Counted from the first letter of the stretch, positions 35,370 through 43,520 are shown. The stretch is DNA of 44,769 nt from an uncultured Roseobacter sp. (GCF_947491795.1 NZ_CANLKW010000012.1:1-44769); one strand, 5' to 3'. The notes: generated by a model from the sequence alone, not told the origin. Numbers and translations are program-made.

Positions 35370-35719
35370 TGGCCCCGCGCGTTTCCGTCCTGCTGCCTGT
35401 CTGTAATGCAGAGACCTGGCTCGGCGTAGCCATGGACAGCATCCTGGCGCAGAGCTTTACCGATTTTGAGCTGCTGGTGCATGACGACGGCTCGACCGAC
35501 GGCTCGCTGGCCATTCTGCAGGACTATGCTGCGCGGGACAGGCGTGTGGTGCTCACATCAGAGCCTAACAAAGGGCTTATCGCGACCCTGAACCAGCTGA
35601 TCGACGCCGCGCAGGGCGATCTGATCGCCCGCATGGACGCCGATGACATCGCCCTGCCGGAGCGTTTCGCCAAACAGGTCGCATGGCTCGACCAGAACCC
35701 CGATTATGTGCTCCTGGGC
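35136..35719 (+). repeat. 584-bp direct repeat, copy 1 (spans the member 1/member 2 junction)
   Basis: Compared by eye with 36074-36657, offset 938 bases: identical except three substitutions (35403, 35404, 35407, changing TGTAAT to TACAAC across two codons). It contains the last 234 bases of array member 1 and the first 351 of member 2, sharing the base of the TAATG overlap. The near-identity at synonymous positions shows a recent duplication or conversion. Confidence 0.92.
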
Positions 35720-36307
35720 GGGGCGATCATCTTTATCGATGAGGCCGGGCGCCATATTGCCCCTGAATTTCCGCCCCGGGATCACGAGACCCTGGATGAC
35801 TACAGCCTGCGTGGTACCGGCGCGATCTGCCATCCGGCGGTGATGATGCGCACCGAAACGGTGCGCCAGGTCGGCGGCTATGACATGCGCCGCGACACCG
35901 CCGAGGATCTGGACCTGTGGCTGCGCATGGCCGAAGCGGGCCGCCTCGCCAGCCTGCCGGACATCGTGCTGAAATACCGCCTGCATGATCAGAGCATCAG
36001 CGGTAAAAACAACGACCGGCAGCGTGAATGCATCCGCGAGATCTGCGCCGATGCCTGCGCGCGGCGTGGTGTAACGGCCAGCTTTGACTATCAGGACTGG
36101 CGGATGACGGAGGACCGGGCCTCGCGGCGGGACTTTTACCTCAAATACGGCTGGGACGCCTGGAACTGGGGCTACCGAGACACCTGGCGGCACTATGCGC
36201 TCAAGGCGGTCACCACCGATCCGCTCTCGCTCAACGCCTGGAAACTGCTGGTCTTTGGCGCCATCCGCCGCCCGCCCCCCGGCAAATACGTGCTGGAGGA
36301 GCAGTAA
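35369..36307 (+). CDS. Family 2 glycosyltransferase, tandem array member 2 (mosaic)
   Basis: 312 residues. Its first 117 residues match member 3 except Cys versus Tyr in the LLPV-NAETW motif, and its last 78 residues match member 1 exactly. Only the core (about residues 118-235, DNA 35720-36073) is its own: LLGGAIIFIDEAGRHIAPEF and YDMRRDTAEDLDLWLRMAEA. GT-A motifs are LLVHDDGSTDGSLAILQDY and LIARMDADDIALPERFAKQV. The core would carry acceptor-binding residues, so the shared ends and different middle suggest a new specificity built on common scaffolding. Bounded by TAATG overlaps on both sides. Confidence 0.9.
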   Translation: MAPRVSVLLPVCNAETWLGVAMDSILAQSFTDFELLVHDDGSTDGSLAILQDYAARDRRVVLTSEPNKGLIATLNQLIDAAQGDLIARMDADDIALPERFAKQVAWLDQNPDYVLLGGAIIFIDEAGRHIAPEFPPRDHETLDDYSLRGTGAICHPAVMMRTETVRQVGGYDMRRDTAEDLDLWLRMAEAGRLASLPDIVLKYRLHDQSISGKNNDRQRECIREICADACARRGVTASFDYQDWRMTEDRASRRDFYLKYGWDAWNWGYRDTWRHYALKAVTTDPLSLNAWKLLVFGAIRRPPPGKYVLEEQ

Positions 36308-36657
36308 TGGCCCCGCGCGTTTCCGTCCTGCTGCCTGTCTACAACGCAGAGACCTGGCTCGGCGTAGCCATGGACAGCATCCTGGCGCAGAGCTTTACCG
36401 ATTTTGAGCTGCTGGTGCATGACGACGGCTCGACCGACGGCTCGCTGGCCATTCTGCAGGACTATGCTGCGCGGGACAGGCGTGTGGTGCTCACATCAGA
36501 GCCTAACAAAGGGCTTATCGCGACCCTGAACCAGCTGATCGACGCCGCGCAGGGCGATCTGATCGCCCGCATGGACGCCGATGACATCGCCCTGCCGGAG
36601 CGTTTCGCCAAACAGGTCGCATGGCTCGACCAGAACCCCGATTATGTGCTCCTGGGC
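36074..36657 (+). repeat. 584-bp direct repeat, copy 2 (spans the member 2/member 3 junction)
   Basis: Second copy of the 35136-35719 repeat, holding the end of array member 2 and the start of member 3. The 354-bp unique core of member 2 (35720-36073) lies between the copies. Recombination between copies would remove or add exactly 938 bases, one whole gene plus its junction, keeping all frames intact. Confidence 0.92.
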
Positions 36658-37245
36658 ACCTCCACGCTGATGATCGACGCCGCAGGACGGCCCATCGCGG
36701 TCAATACCGCTCCTCAGGGGCATGACAGCATCGATGACAATAACCTGCGCGGCGTGACCGCCCTGGAACATCCCAGTGTGATGATGCGCAGGGCCGCACT
36801 GGAGACTGTGGGCGGATATCATGACAGCTGTCCCCATGCAGAGGATATTGATCTGTGGCTGCGCATGGCCGAGGTCGGGCGGATCGAAAATCTGGGGGAC
36901 GTGCTGCTGAAATACCGGGTGCATGATCAGAGCGTCAGCGCCCTGAAACAGGAAGAACAGAGCGCCTCCTGCCGGCGCGCCTGTGAAGATGCCTGGGCCC
37001 GCCGCGGGGTGAATGCCTCTTTTGACCACAAACCCTGGCGGCTGGAGCCGACCCGCGCGTCGCGCAGCGCCTATTACGTGAAATACGGCTGGAAGGCCTG
37101 GCATTTCGGGTTCCGGGATACCTGGCGGCATTATGCGCTGCGCGCTGTACAGACCAACCCAACCTCGGTACAGGCATGGAAGTTGCTGGTGCTGGGTGCA
37201 CTGCGCCGCCCGCCCCGGCCCGCCTTTACAGGAGAAATCGGATGA
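36307..37245 (+). CDS. Family 2 glycosyltransferase, tandem array member 3
   Basis: 312 residues. The N-terminal 117 residues are nearly identical to member 2. The core has LLGTSTLMIDAAGRPIAVNT and YHDSCPHAEDIDLWLRMAEV. The C-terminal quarter (VNASFDHKPWRLEPTRASRS) keeps the same pattern as members 1 and 2 but is clearly diverged. It ends with an ATGA overlap with member 4 rather than TAATG, marking a change of unit in the array. Confidence 0.9.
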   Translation: MAPRVSVLLPVYNAETWLGVAMDSILAQSFTDFELLVHDDGSTDGSLAILQDYAARDRRVVLTSEPNKGLIATLNQLIDAAQGDLIARMDADDIALPERFAKQVAWLDQNPDYVLLGTSTLMIDAAGRPIAVNTAPQGHDSIDDNNLRGVTALEHPSVMMRRAALETVGGYHDSCPHAEDIDLWLRMAEVGRIENLGDVLLKYRVHDQSVSALKQEEQSASCRRACEDAWARRGVNASFDHKPWRLEPTRASRSAYYVKYGWKAWHFGFRDTWRHYALRAVQTNPTSVQAWKLLVLGALRRPPRPAFTGEIG

Positions 37246-38192
37246 CCGCTGCCACTCCTCGCGTCTCTGTTGTCATGAGCGCCTATAACAGTGCGGATTT
37301 CCTAGCACTCGCACTCGACAGTATCCTAGCGCAGACATTTACCGATTTCGAATGCCTCGTGCACGATGACGGCAGTACGGACGGAACATGGAACATTTTG
37401 CAGGAATATGCGGCCCGTGACCCGCGTATCATCCCGACAACAGGCCCTAATCAAGGGATTGTGCCCTGCATAAACCAGCTGATTGCTTCAGCCCGCGGCG
37501 CATTCATCGCGCGGATGGACGCTGATGATATCTGTCTGCCCGAGCGGTTCGCAAAACAGGTGGCCTTCATGGACGCACGTCCTGATCACGTTCTGCTCGG
37601 TGCCAACTGGCTGGCCATTGATGGCGGTGGGCGGGCCATTTTTCCATCAGACCTGCCGCTGGATCACGACGAAATCGACCAGCTTAACATCCGTGGTCTC
37701 ACCTCGCTGCTGCAGCCGGTTGCGATGGTGCGGACACAGGCCCTGCGCGATCTGGGCGGCTATGATCCGGAATTCCGCCGCAGCCAGGATTTGGACATGT
37801 GGCTACGGCTGGCAGAGGTCGGGCAGATCGCCAATCTACCGGACATTCTGCTGCGCTACCGGATCCATGACCAGAGCGTCAGTACCGCGACCCAAGGCCT
37901 GCAAGGCCAGCTGGCGCGCCTCGCCTGCGAGAATGCCTGGGCGCGGCGCGGGGTGACCGGCAGCTATGATCACATCCCCTACCGCCCCGACGGCTCCCGC
38001 GCTTCCCGGCGGGCCTATTACATCCGCTATGGCTGGGATGGCTGGCGCTGGGGCTTTCGCGACACCTGGCGGCATTATGCGGTAAAGGCGGTGCAGACCG
38101 ATCCCCTGTCCGCTGATGCTTGGAAACTGCTGGTCTTTGGCGCCATCCGCCGCCCGCCGCCCGGCAAATACGTGCTGCCCGGTAATGTCTGA
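37242..38192 (+). CDS. Family 2 glycosyltransferase, tandem array member 4
   Basis: 316 residues from ATG 37242 (ATGA overlap); a longer frame from 37176 lies inside the previous gene. RVSVVMSAYNSADFLALALD, CLVHDDGSTDGTWNILQEYA and FIARMDADDICLPERFAKQV are the GT-A blocks. Its last ~20 residues (WKLLVFGAIRRPPPGKYVL) match members 1 and 2 almost base for base, although the rest has diverged, a sign of local sequence exchange. The stop overlaps member 5 by 8 bp. Confidence 0.88.
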   Translation: MTAATPRVSVVMSAYNSADFLALALDSILAQTFTDFECLVHDDGSTDGTWNILQEYAARDPRIIPTTGPNQGIVPCINQLIASARGAFIARMDADDICLPERFAKQVAFMDARPDHVLLGANWLAIDGGGRAIFPSDLPLDHDEIDQLNIRGLTSLLQPVAMVRTQALRDLGGYDPEFRRSQDLDMWLRLAEVGQIANLPDILLRYRIHDQSVSTATQGLQGQLARLACENAWARRGVTGSYDHIPYRPDGSRASRRAYYIRYGWDGWRWGFRDTWRHYAVKAVQTDPLSADAWKLLVFGAIRRPPPGKYVLPGNV

Positions 38193-39096
38193 CGCGCCAC
38201 GCCTCTCTGTGCTGATCCCAGCCTGCAATGCAGAGCGCTGGCTGAGGCCCGCGCTCGACAGCGTACTGGCCCAGAGCTTTACCGGTTTTGAGCTGCTAGT
38301 GCATGACGACGGCTCCACCGACGGCACGCTTGCAATCCTGCAGGACTATGCCGCGCGGGATGCCCGCCTGCGCGTCACATCAGAGCCTAACAAAGGGATT
38401 GTTCGGACCCTGAACGGCCTGCTGGCCGCGGCCCGGGGCGATCTGGTCGCGCGGATGGATGCCGATGACATCTGTCTGCCCGAGCGGTTTGCAAAACAGG
38501 TGGCTTTTCTGGATGCGCACCCACGGGTCGGTGTGCTGGGCAGTTTTGTGGACGGGATCGATGCTGACGACCGGCCCCTGATGTCTTTCAGTCCGCCGAC
38601 AGATCACGCAGGGCTGGAGGCCTTTCATCTGCAAACCGGGGGTCCGGGCCTCTGGCATCCTGCGGTGATGATGCGCGCAGAGCCCCTGCGCAGCGCGGGC
38701 GGTTACCGCGAGGATTACCCCTATTGCGAGGATTATGACCTGTGGCTGCGGCTGGGAGAAGTCACGGAACTGGCGAACCTGGCGGAGGTGCTGGTACAAT
38801 ACCGCCTGCACCTGCAGAGCCTGAGCGTGGTAAAGCGTGACCAGCAGATCACCTCGGCCCGGGGCGCACTGCAGGCGGCCTGTGCCCGCCGTGGCCTGCC
38901 GGAACCGCCCGCCCCTGATACGCCCCCTGCCCCACCCACAGAGCTGGATGTGATGCGCAAATGGGCCTGGTGGGCGCTCGGCGCCGGGCATGTGGACACC
39001 GCCCGGACCTATGCGCGCAAAAGTCTGGCGCGCGCGCCGCTGTCACCGGCGTCCTGGAAGCTCTGGGCCGTGGTGCTGCGCAACAGCCTGCGTTAG
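38185..39096 (+). CDS. Family 2 glycosyltransferase, tandem array member 5
   Basis: 303 residues from ATG 38185, which overlaps member 4 by 8 bp; the frame upstream to 38116 lies inside that gene. LSVLIPACNAERWLRPALDS, LLVHDDGSTDGTLAILQDYA and LVARMDADDICLPERFAKQV are the catalytic blocks. The C-terminal quarter differs: a Pro-rich linker (PEPPAPDTPPAPPTE) and an end ASWKLWAVVLRNSLR. It is the most diverged member and closes the operon. Its TAG (39094-39096) overlaps the TAA of the convergent acetyltransferase gene (39093-39095). Confidence 0.87.
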   Translation: MSDAPRLSVLIPACNAERWLRPALDSVLAQSFTGFELLVHDDGSTDGTLAILQDYAARDARLRVTSEPNKGIVRTLNGLLAAARGDLVARMDADDICLPERFAKQVAFLDAHPRVGVLGSFVDGIDADDRPLMSFSPPTDHAGLEAFHLQTGGPGLWHPAVMMRAEPLRSAGGYREDYPYCEDYDLWLRLGEVTELANLAEVLVQYRLHLQSLSVVKRDQQITSARGALQAACARRGLPEPPAPDTPPAPPTELDVMRKWAWWALGAGHVDTARTYARKSLARAPLSPASWKLWAVVLRNSLR

Positions 39097-39542
39097 CGCT
39101 TTCTTATCACCGCCGGCACGCCCACGGCTGTGGTGCCCGGGGGCACATCCTGCAGCACCACCGCATTGGCGCCGATGCGCGCACCGGCCCCGATCGTAAT
39201 GGGGCCCAGCACTTTGGCCCCGGCACCGATATAGACACCTTCCTCCAGCACCGGCGCGCCGTTTTCCGCGCCCTGGCCCAGGGTGACCTGCTGCATGATC
39301 AGACACTCGCGCCCCACCACCGCATCGCGGTGAATGACCACGCCGGTCAGATGCGGAAAGCGCGCGCTGGCGTGGATGCGGGCATCGCGGTGGATGTCCG
39401 AGGCGCTGATCACTGTCCAGAACATATACCGCAGACGGGCGGGCACAGAGGCCAGGCGGGCCAGCAGCCCGCCCCTGTCACGGCTGCGCTGAACCGCGTG
39501 GATCGCGGCAATCAGTTTCTGGTCCTGGCGGGTCAGCAGCAT
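39093..39542 (-). CDS. Left-handed beta-helix (hexapeptide-repeat) O-acetyltransferase
   Basis: 149 residues. A helical N-terminus (LTRQDQKLIAAIHAVQRSRD) precedes hexapeptide repeats from about residue 50: IHRDARIHASARFPHLTGVV, VGRECLIMQQVTLGQG and GVYIGAGAKVLGPITIGAGA, closing with IGANAVVLQDVPPGTTAVGVPA. This is the serine-acetyltransferase/CysE-like arrangement. In this setting, after a GT array, it more likely acetylates a sugar of the EPS; a serine acetyltransferase role cannot be excluded. Eight bases separate it from the DUF535 gene upstream, so the two form a leftward operon. Confidence 0.85.
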   Translation of the reverse strand: MLLTRQDQKLIAAIHAVQRSRDRGGLLARLASVPARLRYMFWTVISASDIHRDARIHASARFPHLTGVVIHRDAVVGRECLIMQQVTLGQGAENGAPVLEEGVYIGAGAKVLGPITIGAGARIGANAVVLQDVPPGTTAVGVPAVIRKR

Positions 39543-39550
39543 AAAAAGCC

Positions 39551-40489
39551 TCAGGTATCGGTGAAACGGGTAGGGGTGGCGGCGGCCAGATCTGCGGCCA
39601 GCCGGTCCTCCAGCATGTCCAGAAAGGCAAAGCGGCGGCGGTAGAGCGAGCGTTTTTTCGGCTTTACCGTGGCCAGGTCCCGGATTTCGGGGTCTACGGG
39701 CAGGCTGTAAAAAGACGCGTCCAGCGGCGCGCCGCCCCGGTCATCCCAGATCGCATCGTAATCCGGGGTCAGGTCCTTTTCGCCGAAATAGGGATGCTGG
39801 TGGTGCCGCGCGGCCTGGGTGACGGCCAGGATTTCCTGCACCTCCCAGGCGCGGCAGAGCATGCGGAAGGCCTCGAGCAGGAAATCCCGCGGCCTGAGCC
39901 CTGCAAGGGCCTTTGTCAGATCGCGGTAAAGCGCCAGGGCGTCTTCGGCGTTGCGCCCCTGCAGCCCGCCGATCACCGCCTGCAGCCGCCCGTCCGCACC
40001 GCGCCCCAGCGAAAAGGCCAGCGAAAAGGCCCGGAAATCACCCACAAACATGTTCAGCACCAGCCCGCCCTCGCGCATGAACCAGCGCGGCTGGTCCACC
40101 ACCAGACGCAGGCCCGGGTGGTATTCATCCAGATCGGTGACCACGAGCTTTTCATCCGCCTCAAAGATCAGCGGCGCGCCGAGGCGGTCGATCTCGGTGT
40201 AATGGGCGGCCATGCGCTCCAGCCGGGCAGGGGCCTCCCAGTGTGCGGACTGATAGGGCCAGACCAGGATCCCCGGCAGTTCGGGCCGGCCCTGCAGGAC
40301 CCGCGCCAGGGCAGAGCCGGGTGCAGGGTCCACAAAAGGGGCTGTCAGGCCGGGGTTGCGCAGGCCCGCCAGAATGAGCCGGCCGCGCAGGCGCAGCGTG
40401 CCGGGTGTCAGACCCGGAAAACAGGCCCGGGCAATTCCGTTAAGGGCAGAAGCGGTCCGCAGGGGCATAGGGGCTGTGGTGTCCTTCAC
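39551..40489 (-). CDS. VirK/YbjX (DUF535) family protein
   Basis: 312 residues. The C-terminal half has the family's recognisable blocks: GLVLNMFVGDFRAFSLAFSL, VIGGLQGRNAEDALALYRDL, then KALAGLRPRDFLLEAFRML, HPYFGEKDLTPDYDAIWDDRG and a basic end (KPKKRSLYRRRFAFLD). Known relatives are Shigella VirK and E. coli YbjX; their biochemical activity is not settled, though links to the envelope and surface-protein export are reported. No signal peptide, so probably cytoplasmic or membrane-peripheral. First gene of the two-gene leftward unit. A start at Met8 is also possible. Confidence 0.8.
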   Translation of the reverse strand: MKDTTAPMPLRTASALNGIARACFPGLTPGTLRLRGRLILAGLRNPGLTAPFVDPAPGSALARVLQGRPELPGILVWPYQSAHWEAPARLERMAAHYTEIDRLGAPLIFEADEKLVVTDLDEYHPGLRLVVDQPRWFMREGGLVLNMFVGDFRAFSLAFSLGRGADGRLQAVIGGLQGRNAEDALALYRDLTKALAGLRPRDFLLEAFRMLCRAWEVQEILAVTQAARHHQHPYFGEKDLTPDYDAIWDDRGGAPLDASFYSLPVDPEIRDLATVKPKKRSLYRRRFAFLDMLEDRLAADLAAATPTRFTDT

Positions 40490-40571
40490 TCGGGCAGGGG
40501 CATCGCCGGGCTATGACCGGCTTTTGTGACCTTTCTTAGGCCAGTGGGCGCGCAGGTGCAAAAGCTGTCTC

Positions 40572-40585
40572 TTTCGCATGCGAAA
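40572..40585. repeat. 14-bp palindrome, candidate parS centromere site, copy 1
   Basis: TTTCGCATGCGAAA is a perfect palindrome 5 bases beyond the repA stop codon. An identical 14-bp palindrome occurs just after parB at 44561-44574. Two identical palindromes bracketing a rep-parAB module are what is expected of ParB-binding centromere sites on alphaproteobacterial plasmids. Confidence 0.75.
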
Positions 40586-40590
40586 CAGGC

Positions 40591-41580
40591 TTAACGGCGC
40601 GCCAGCCAGCCCAGAAACGCGCGGTCCGGATTGCGCAGGGGTTTGCGGCCCGTATCGGCCCAGAAGCCCTGCCATTCGGCCACCAGGGCGTATACGTCAT
40701 ACCCGGGCATGGTGCGGCGGGCCTCCTCCAGGGTCTCCGGTGCCAGCAGCGGCGCATCGGCGGCATCGATGACCGCATGGCGCGGGGTAAAGGAGATGAT
40801 GTCCCCGGGTTCCTCCACCAGCTGATAGTCGGGGATGGTATCGGCGCGGATGATCTCGCGCAGCATGGCGCGGAACACCCGGCGCGGGCTGGCCGAGCCG
40901 GATTTCTTCAGCAGCACCTCAACCGAGGCCCGCCATTCCGGCTGGCGGCCACAGTGTTTGCGCGCCAGCTCATAGATCCGCCGCTCCAGCGGTTTGCGCA
41001 GAGAGAAATAGTCTCTGTTCAGGGTCAGAACCGATTTCGACAGCACCGCCCGGTAGAGCCATTCCGACAGGGTCACGCTGACACTGACCATCCGGCCTGC
41101 GCGGGTGCGGCGCACAATCTCCCAGCTCTCGATGAGGCCGAAACCTGTGGTGGTCTCGATGAGGTCGTCCTTTGGCCCGGTGGTGATATTGGTGGTGATG
41201 CGGGTACCGGCAAGCCGCTCGAAAGCCTCGCGCAGGCGGCGGTAACTGTCGCCCGAGGTCTCGCGGCCTGTCGCGCGCAGCAGATCGTGCGCCGTCAGGG
41301 TCAGGGTCCGCGCCACAGGCCGGCCCGCGTTCAGCGCCGCCATCAGCTGCGAGATACAGAAGATCAGAATATCCGCATCAAAGATCGTCGCCCGCCCCTT
41401 TACGCTGGGGGTCACGGTGATCTCATGGCCGTTATGAGCATAGCTCAGGATGCGCCGGTCAGGCCGGGTGGAGAGCGAAAACAGCGGATGCTCCATGCTC
41501 GCCAGATCATGTTTCGGGCTCACGGCCAGAAAATCGCAGACAAAGAAATCTGCCGTGCCCGCTGTCACGCCCGTGCTCAT
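40591..41580 (-). CDS. repA: Plasmid replication initiator protein A (PF10134/RPA type)
   Basis: 329 residues from ATG 41580; the frame extends upstream to 41742 but that part lacks family character and enters the origin. Conserved features of plasmid RepA initiators: FFVCDFLAVSPKHDLASMEH, PLFSLSTRPDRRILSYAHNG, ITVTPSVKGRATIFDADILI, then winged-helix-like segments ending WLYRAVLSKSVLTLNRDYFS and LRKPLERRIYELARKHCG. Such proteins bind iterons at the origin and open it together with DnaA. It is divergent from parAB, with the origin in the 482 bases between. Roseobacter replicons are grouped by initiator type; I cannot place this one in a compatibility group from sequence alone. Confidence 0.85.
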   Translation of the reverse strand: MSTGVTAGTADFFVCDFLAVSPKHDLASMEHPLFSLSTRPDRRILSYAHNGHEITVTPSVKGRATIFDADILIFCISQLMAALNAGRPVARTLTLTAHDLLRATGRETSGDSYRRLREAFERLAGTRITTNITTGPKDDLIETTTGFGLIESWEIVRRTRAGRMVSVSVTLSEWLYRAVLSKSVLTLNRDYFSLRKPLERRIYELARKHCGRQPEWRASVEVLLKKSGSASPRRVFRAMLREIIRADTIPDYQLVEEPGDIISFTPRHAVIDAADAPLLAPETLEEARRTMPGYDVYALVAEWQGFWADTGRKPLRNPDRAFLGWLARR

Positions 41581-41743
41581 GGGCCCGTCCTGCGGGGCCA
41601 CGCCCACGCCGCGAAAAATGTGATCATTGCCTGTCTCTGCCCGTGTGCTGCCCGTCCCGCGCGGCCCTTTGCGGGCTCTGATGCAGGTTCGTCGTTTCAG
41701 TGACACCCACGCTAGGCGAGCCGCCTGATTCCGTCCAGCCACC

Positions 41744-41752
41744 TGTGGATAA
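41744..41752 (-). promoter_or_regulatory. Perfect DnaA box beside the iterons
   Basis: TGTGGATAA, the complement of TTATCCACA, matches the bacterial DnaA box consensus exactly. It lies three bases before the first iteron, the usual arrangement in iteron origins where host DnaA assists the plasmid initiator. Confidence 0.75.
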
Positions 41753-41755
41753 TTA

Positions 41756-41816
41756 TCGGGGGATCGGAATCGCTGCTTCGGGGGATCAGAGTCGTTTTAT
41801 CGTGGGTTCAGAGTCA
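41756..41816 (+). repeat. Three iterons with exact 22-bp period (replication origin)
   Basis: TCGGGGGATCGGAATCG at 41756, TCGGGGGATCAGAGTCG at 41778 and TCGTGGGTTCAGAGTCA at 41800 are related 17-base units repeating every 22 bases, two helical turns, so all face the same side of the DNA. They lie between divergent repA and parA beside a DnaA box. An AT-rich stretch (about 41885-41920, TATAACCCATATATAACAG) to the right could be the unwinding element. Together 41581-42062 is the probable oriV; the rest of it holds only promoters. Confidence 0.8.
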
Positions 41817-42062
41817 GCTCAGCTGTCAGAAAGCCCGGAAAGCCTTTTGATTTCAGCAGGTTTGACTTGGGTACACAGACCTGTAACGTCTTATAACCCA
41901 TATATAACAGACCCCTGTTGCAGGCACACCGCACCGGCACCCGCGAAGGATCTGAAAAGACGGGTATTTTCCTTAGAAAAGAGACAGGAAGTAATCATTT
42001 CCTTGGCGTGTAACACCTTTTGTGGTATCTGAGGGAAAACATATAACATCGGAGCGCGGTTC

Positions 42063-43520
42063 ATGAGCAGTACCGGACTTCCCCCTTATTTCAACATCTC
42101 GCCGGATGCGGCTTTGTCGTCGCTGGGCGCACCTTCGGGCACCGGTCAGTTCAGCGCGATCGCGGCGGCCTGTCTGAACGGGCGCACCGATCTGGCCAGC
42201 CGGGGCATGGATGAGACAGGCCAGAAATCCCTGCGCCTTTTCTCCACCTGGGAGATTACCAGATATCTCATTCCTGTGGCCCCCGCCCATTTCCGGCGGG
42301 TGCTGCGCAACAATCCCGATCTGCCACAGGGCCGGGCCGAAACCGACGGCGGGGCCAAATGGTTCACCCTGGATGAGGTGCTGCGGCTGCGGGCGCATTT
42401 CGGAGCCGAGGGGTCCAGGGCCAAGGAATACCTGCCCTACCGTCCCGAAGGCGCGCCGGCAAAGATTGTCGCGGTGGCCAACTTCAAGGGCGGCGTGGGC
42501 AAGACCTCCACCTGTGCCCATCTGGCCATGTCTGCAGCACTTGATGGCTATAAGGTGCTGGTGATCGATCTGGACAGCCAGGGCTCCATGTCGTCGATTT
42601 TCGGGGCCCAGGTACAGGATGAATGGCAGACGGTCTTTCCGCTGCTGGCGCGCCACTATGCGCAGCATGTAAGAGCCGACAACCAGCGCCGGGCAGACCG
42701 GGGCGAGGCACCGCAGCCGCTCGATGAGACGCTCTCAGAGGCACTGAAGGTCAGCACGGGCGATGTCATTCAGAAAACCCACTGGCCCAATATCGATATC
42801 ATCGGCGCGCAGCTGAACCTCTACTGGTCGGAATTCCAGATCCCCGTCTGGCGGATGGCAGCGCGCGGCTGGAAGCTCTGGGACGCGCTCACAGATGTGC
42901 TGGAGGCCGATGGGGTGCTGGATGACTATGACCTCATCTTCCTCGATACCCCCCCTGCCCTTGGCTATCTGACGATCAACGGGCTGGCGGCGGCAGATAT
43001 CCTGCTGGTGCCGCTGGGGGCGTCTTTTGTGGAGTTTGACAGTACGGGGCGGTTTTTCGACATGCTGCATGCGACGTTTTCCTCGATTGAGGAGAGCGAG
43101 AACCTGGCGGCCCGCGCGCTGGGGCGCGAGGGGCTGCGGTTTGAATGGGATGCGGTGCGCACGGTGATCACCCGGTATGACGGCGCGCAGCAGGCCGAGA
43201 TGGCCGCCCTGATGCAGGCCTATATGGGGCCGGTGCTGTCACCCTACCGCCAGGATTTCACGGCGCTCATCGGGCAGGCCGGCGAGAGCGTGAATGGCAT
43301 CTACGAGGCGGATTACCGCGATTTCAACCGCGAGACCTATGTGCGGGGGCGTGCCACATTCGACGAGACCTATGCAGGGTTCAAGCAGCTGCTGCTGGGG
43401 GCCTGGCGTCGCGATGAAATCGCGCAGGCAAAAGAGTCTGATGAGATCGCGCAGAGGGAGAAATCTGACGGTATTGCAGAAAACCCCGGGGCCGTCCCCC
43501 CCACAGCGGCTGCGGAATAA
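42063..43520 (+). CDS. parA: Plasmid partition ATPase ParA
   Basis: 485 residues, the long plasmid form. The N-terminal ~135 residues include a DNA-binding region (SLRLFSTWEITRYLIPVAPA), used for operator binding and autoregulation in type Ia ParA proteins. The deviant Walker A motif is ANFKGGVGKTSTCAHLA (Lys142), Walker A' VLVIDLDSQGSMSS and Walker B DLIFLDTPPALGYL. The C-terminus carries an imperfect repeat (DEIAQAKESDEIAQREKSDG). With ParB and parS it positions plasmid copies for inheritance. GGAG precedes ATG 42063; parB follows 11 bases after the stop. Confidence 0.92.
   Translation: MSSTGLPPYFNISPDAALSSLGAPSGTGQFSAIAAACLNGRTDLASRGMDETGQKSLRLFSTWEITRYLIPVAPAHFRRVLRNNPDLPQGRAETDGGAKWFTLDEVLRLRAHFGAEGSRAKEYLPYRPEGAPAKIVAVANFKGGVGKTSTCAHLAMSAALDGYKVLVIDLDSQGSMSSIFGAQVQDEWQTVFPLLARHYAQHVRADNQRRADRGEAPQPLDETLSEALKVSTGDVIQKTHWPNIDIIGAQLNLYWSEFQIPVWRMAARGWKLWDALTDVLEADGVLDDYDLIFLDTPPALGYLTINGLAAADILLVPLGASFVEFDSTGRFFDMLHATFSSIEESENLAARALGREGLRFEWDAVRTVITRYDGAQQAEMAALMQAYMGPVLSPYRQDFTALIGQAGESVNGIYEADYRDFNRETYVRGRATFDETYAGFKQLLLGAWRRDEIAQAKESDEIAQREKSDGIAENPGAVPPTAAAE

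Noticed and set aside
35136..38180. CRISPR or short tandem repeat array
   Set aside because: The repeats are long, within coding frames and few; they are duplicated glycosyltransferase segments, not spaced short repeats. No CRISPR array or cas gene was seen anywhere in the window.
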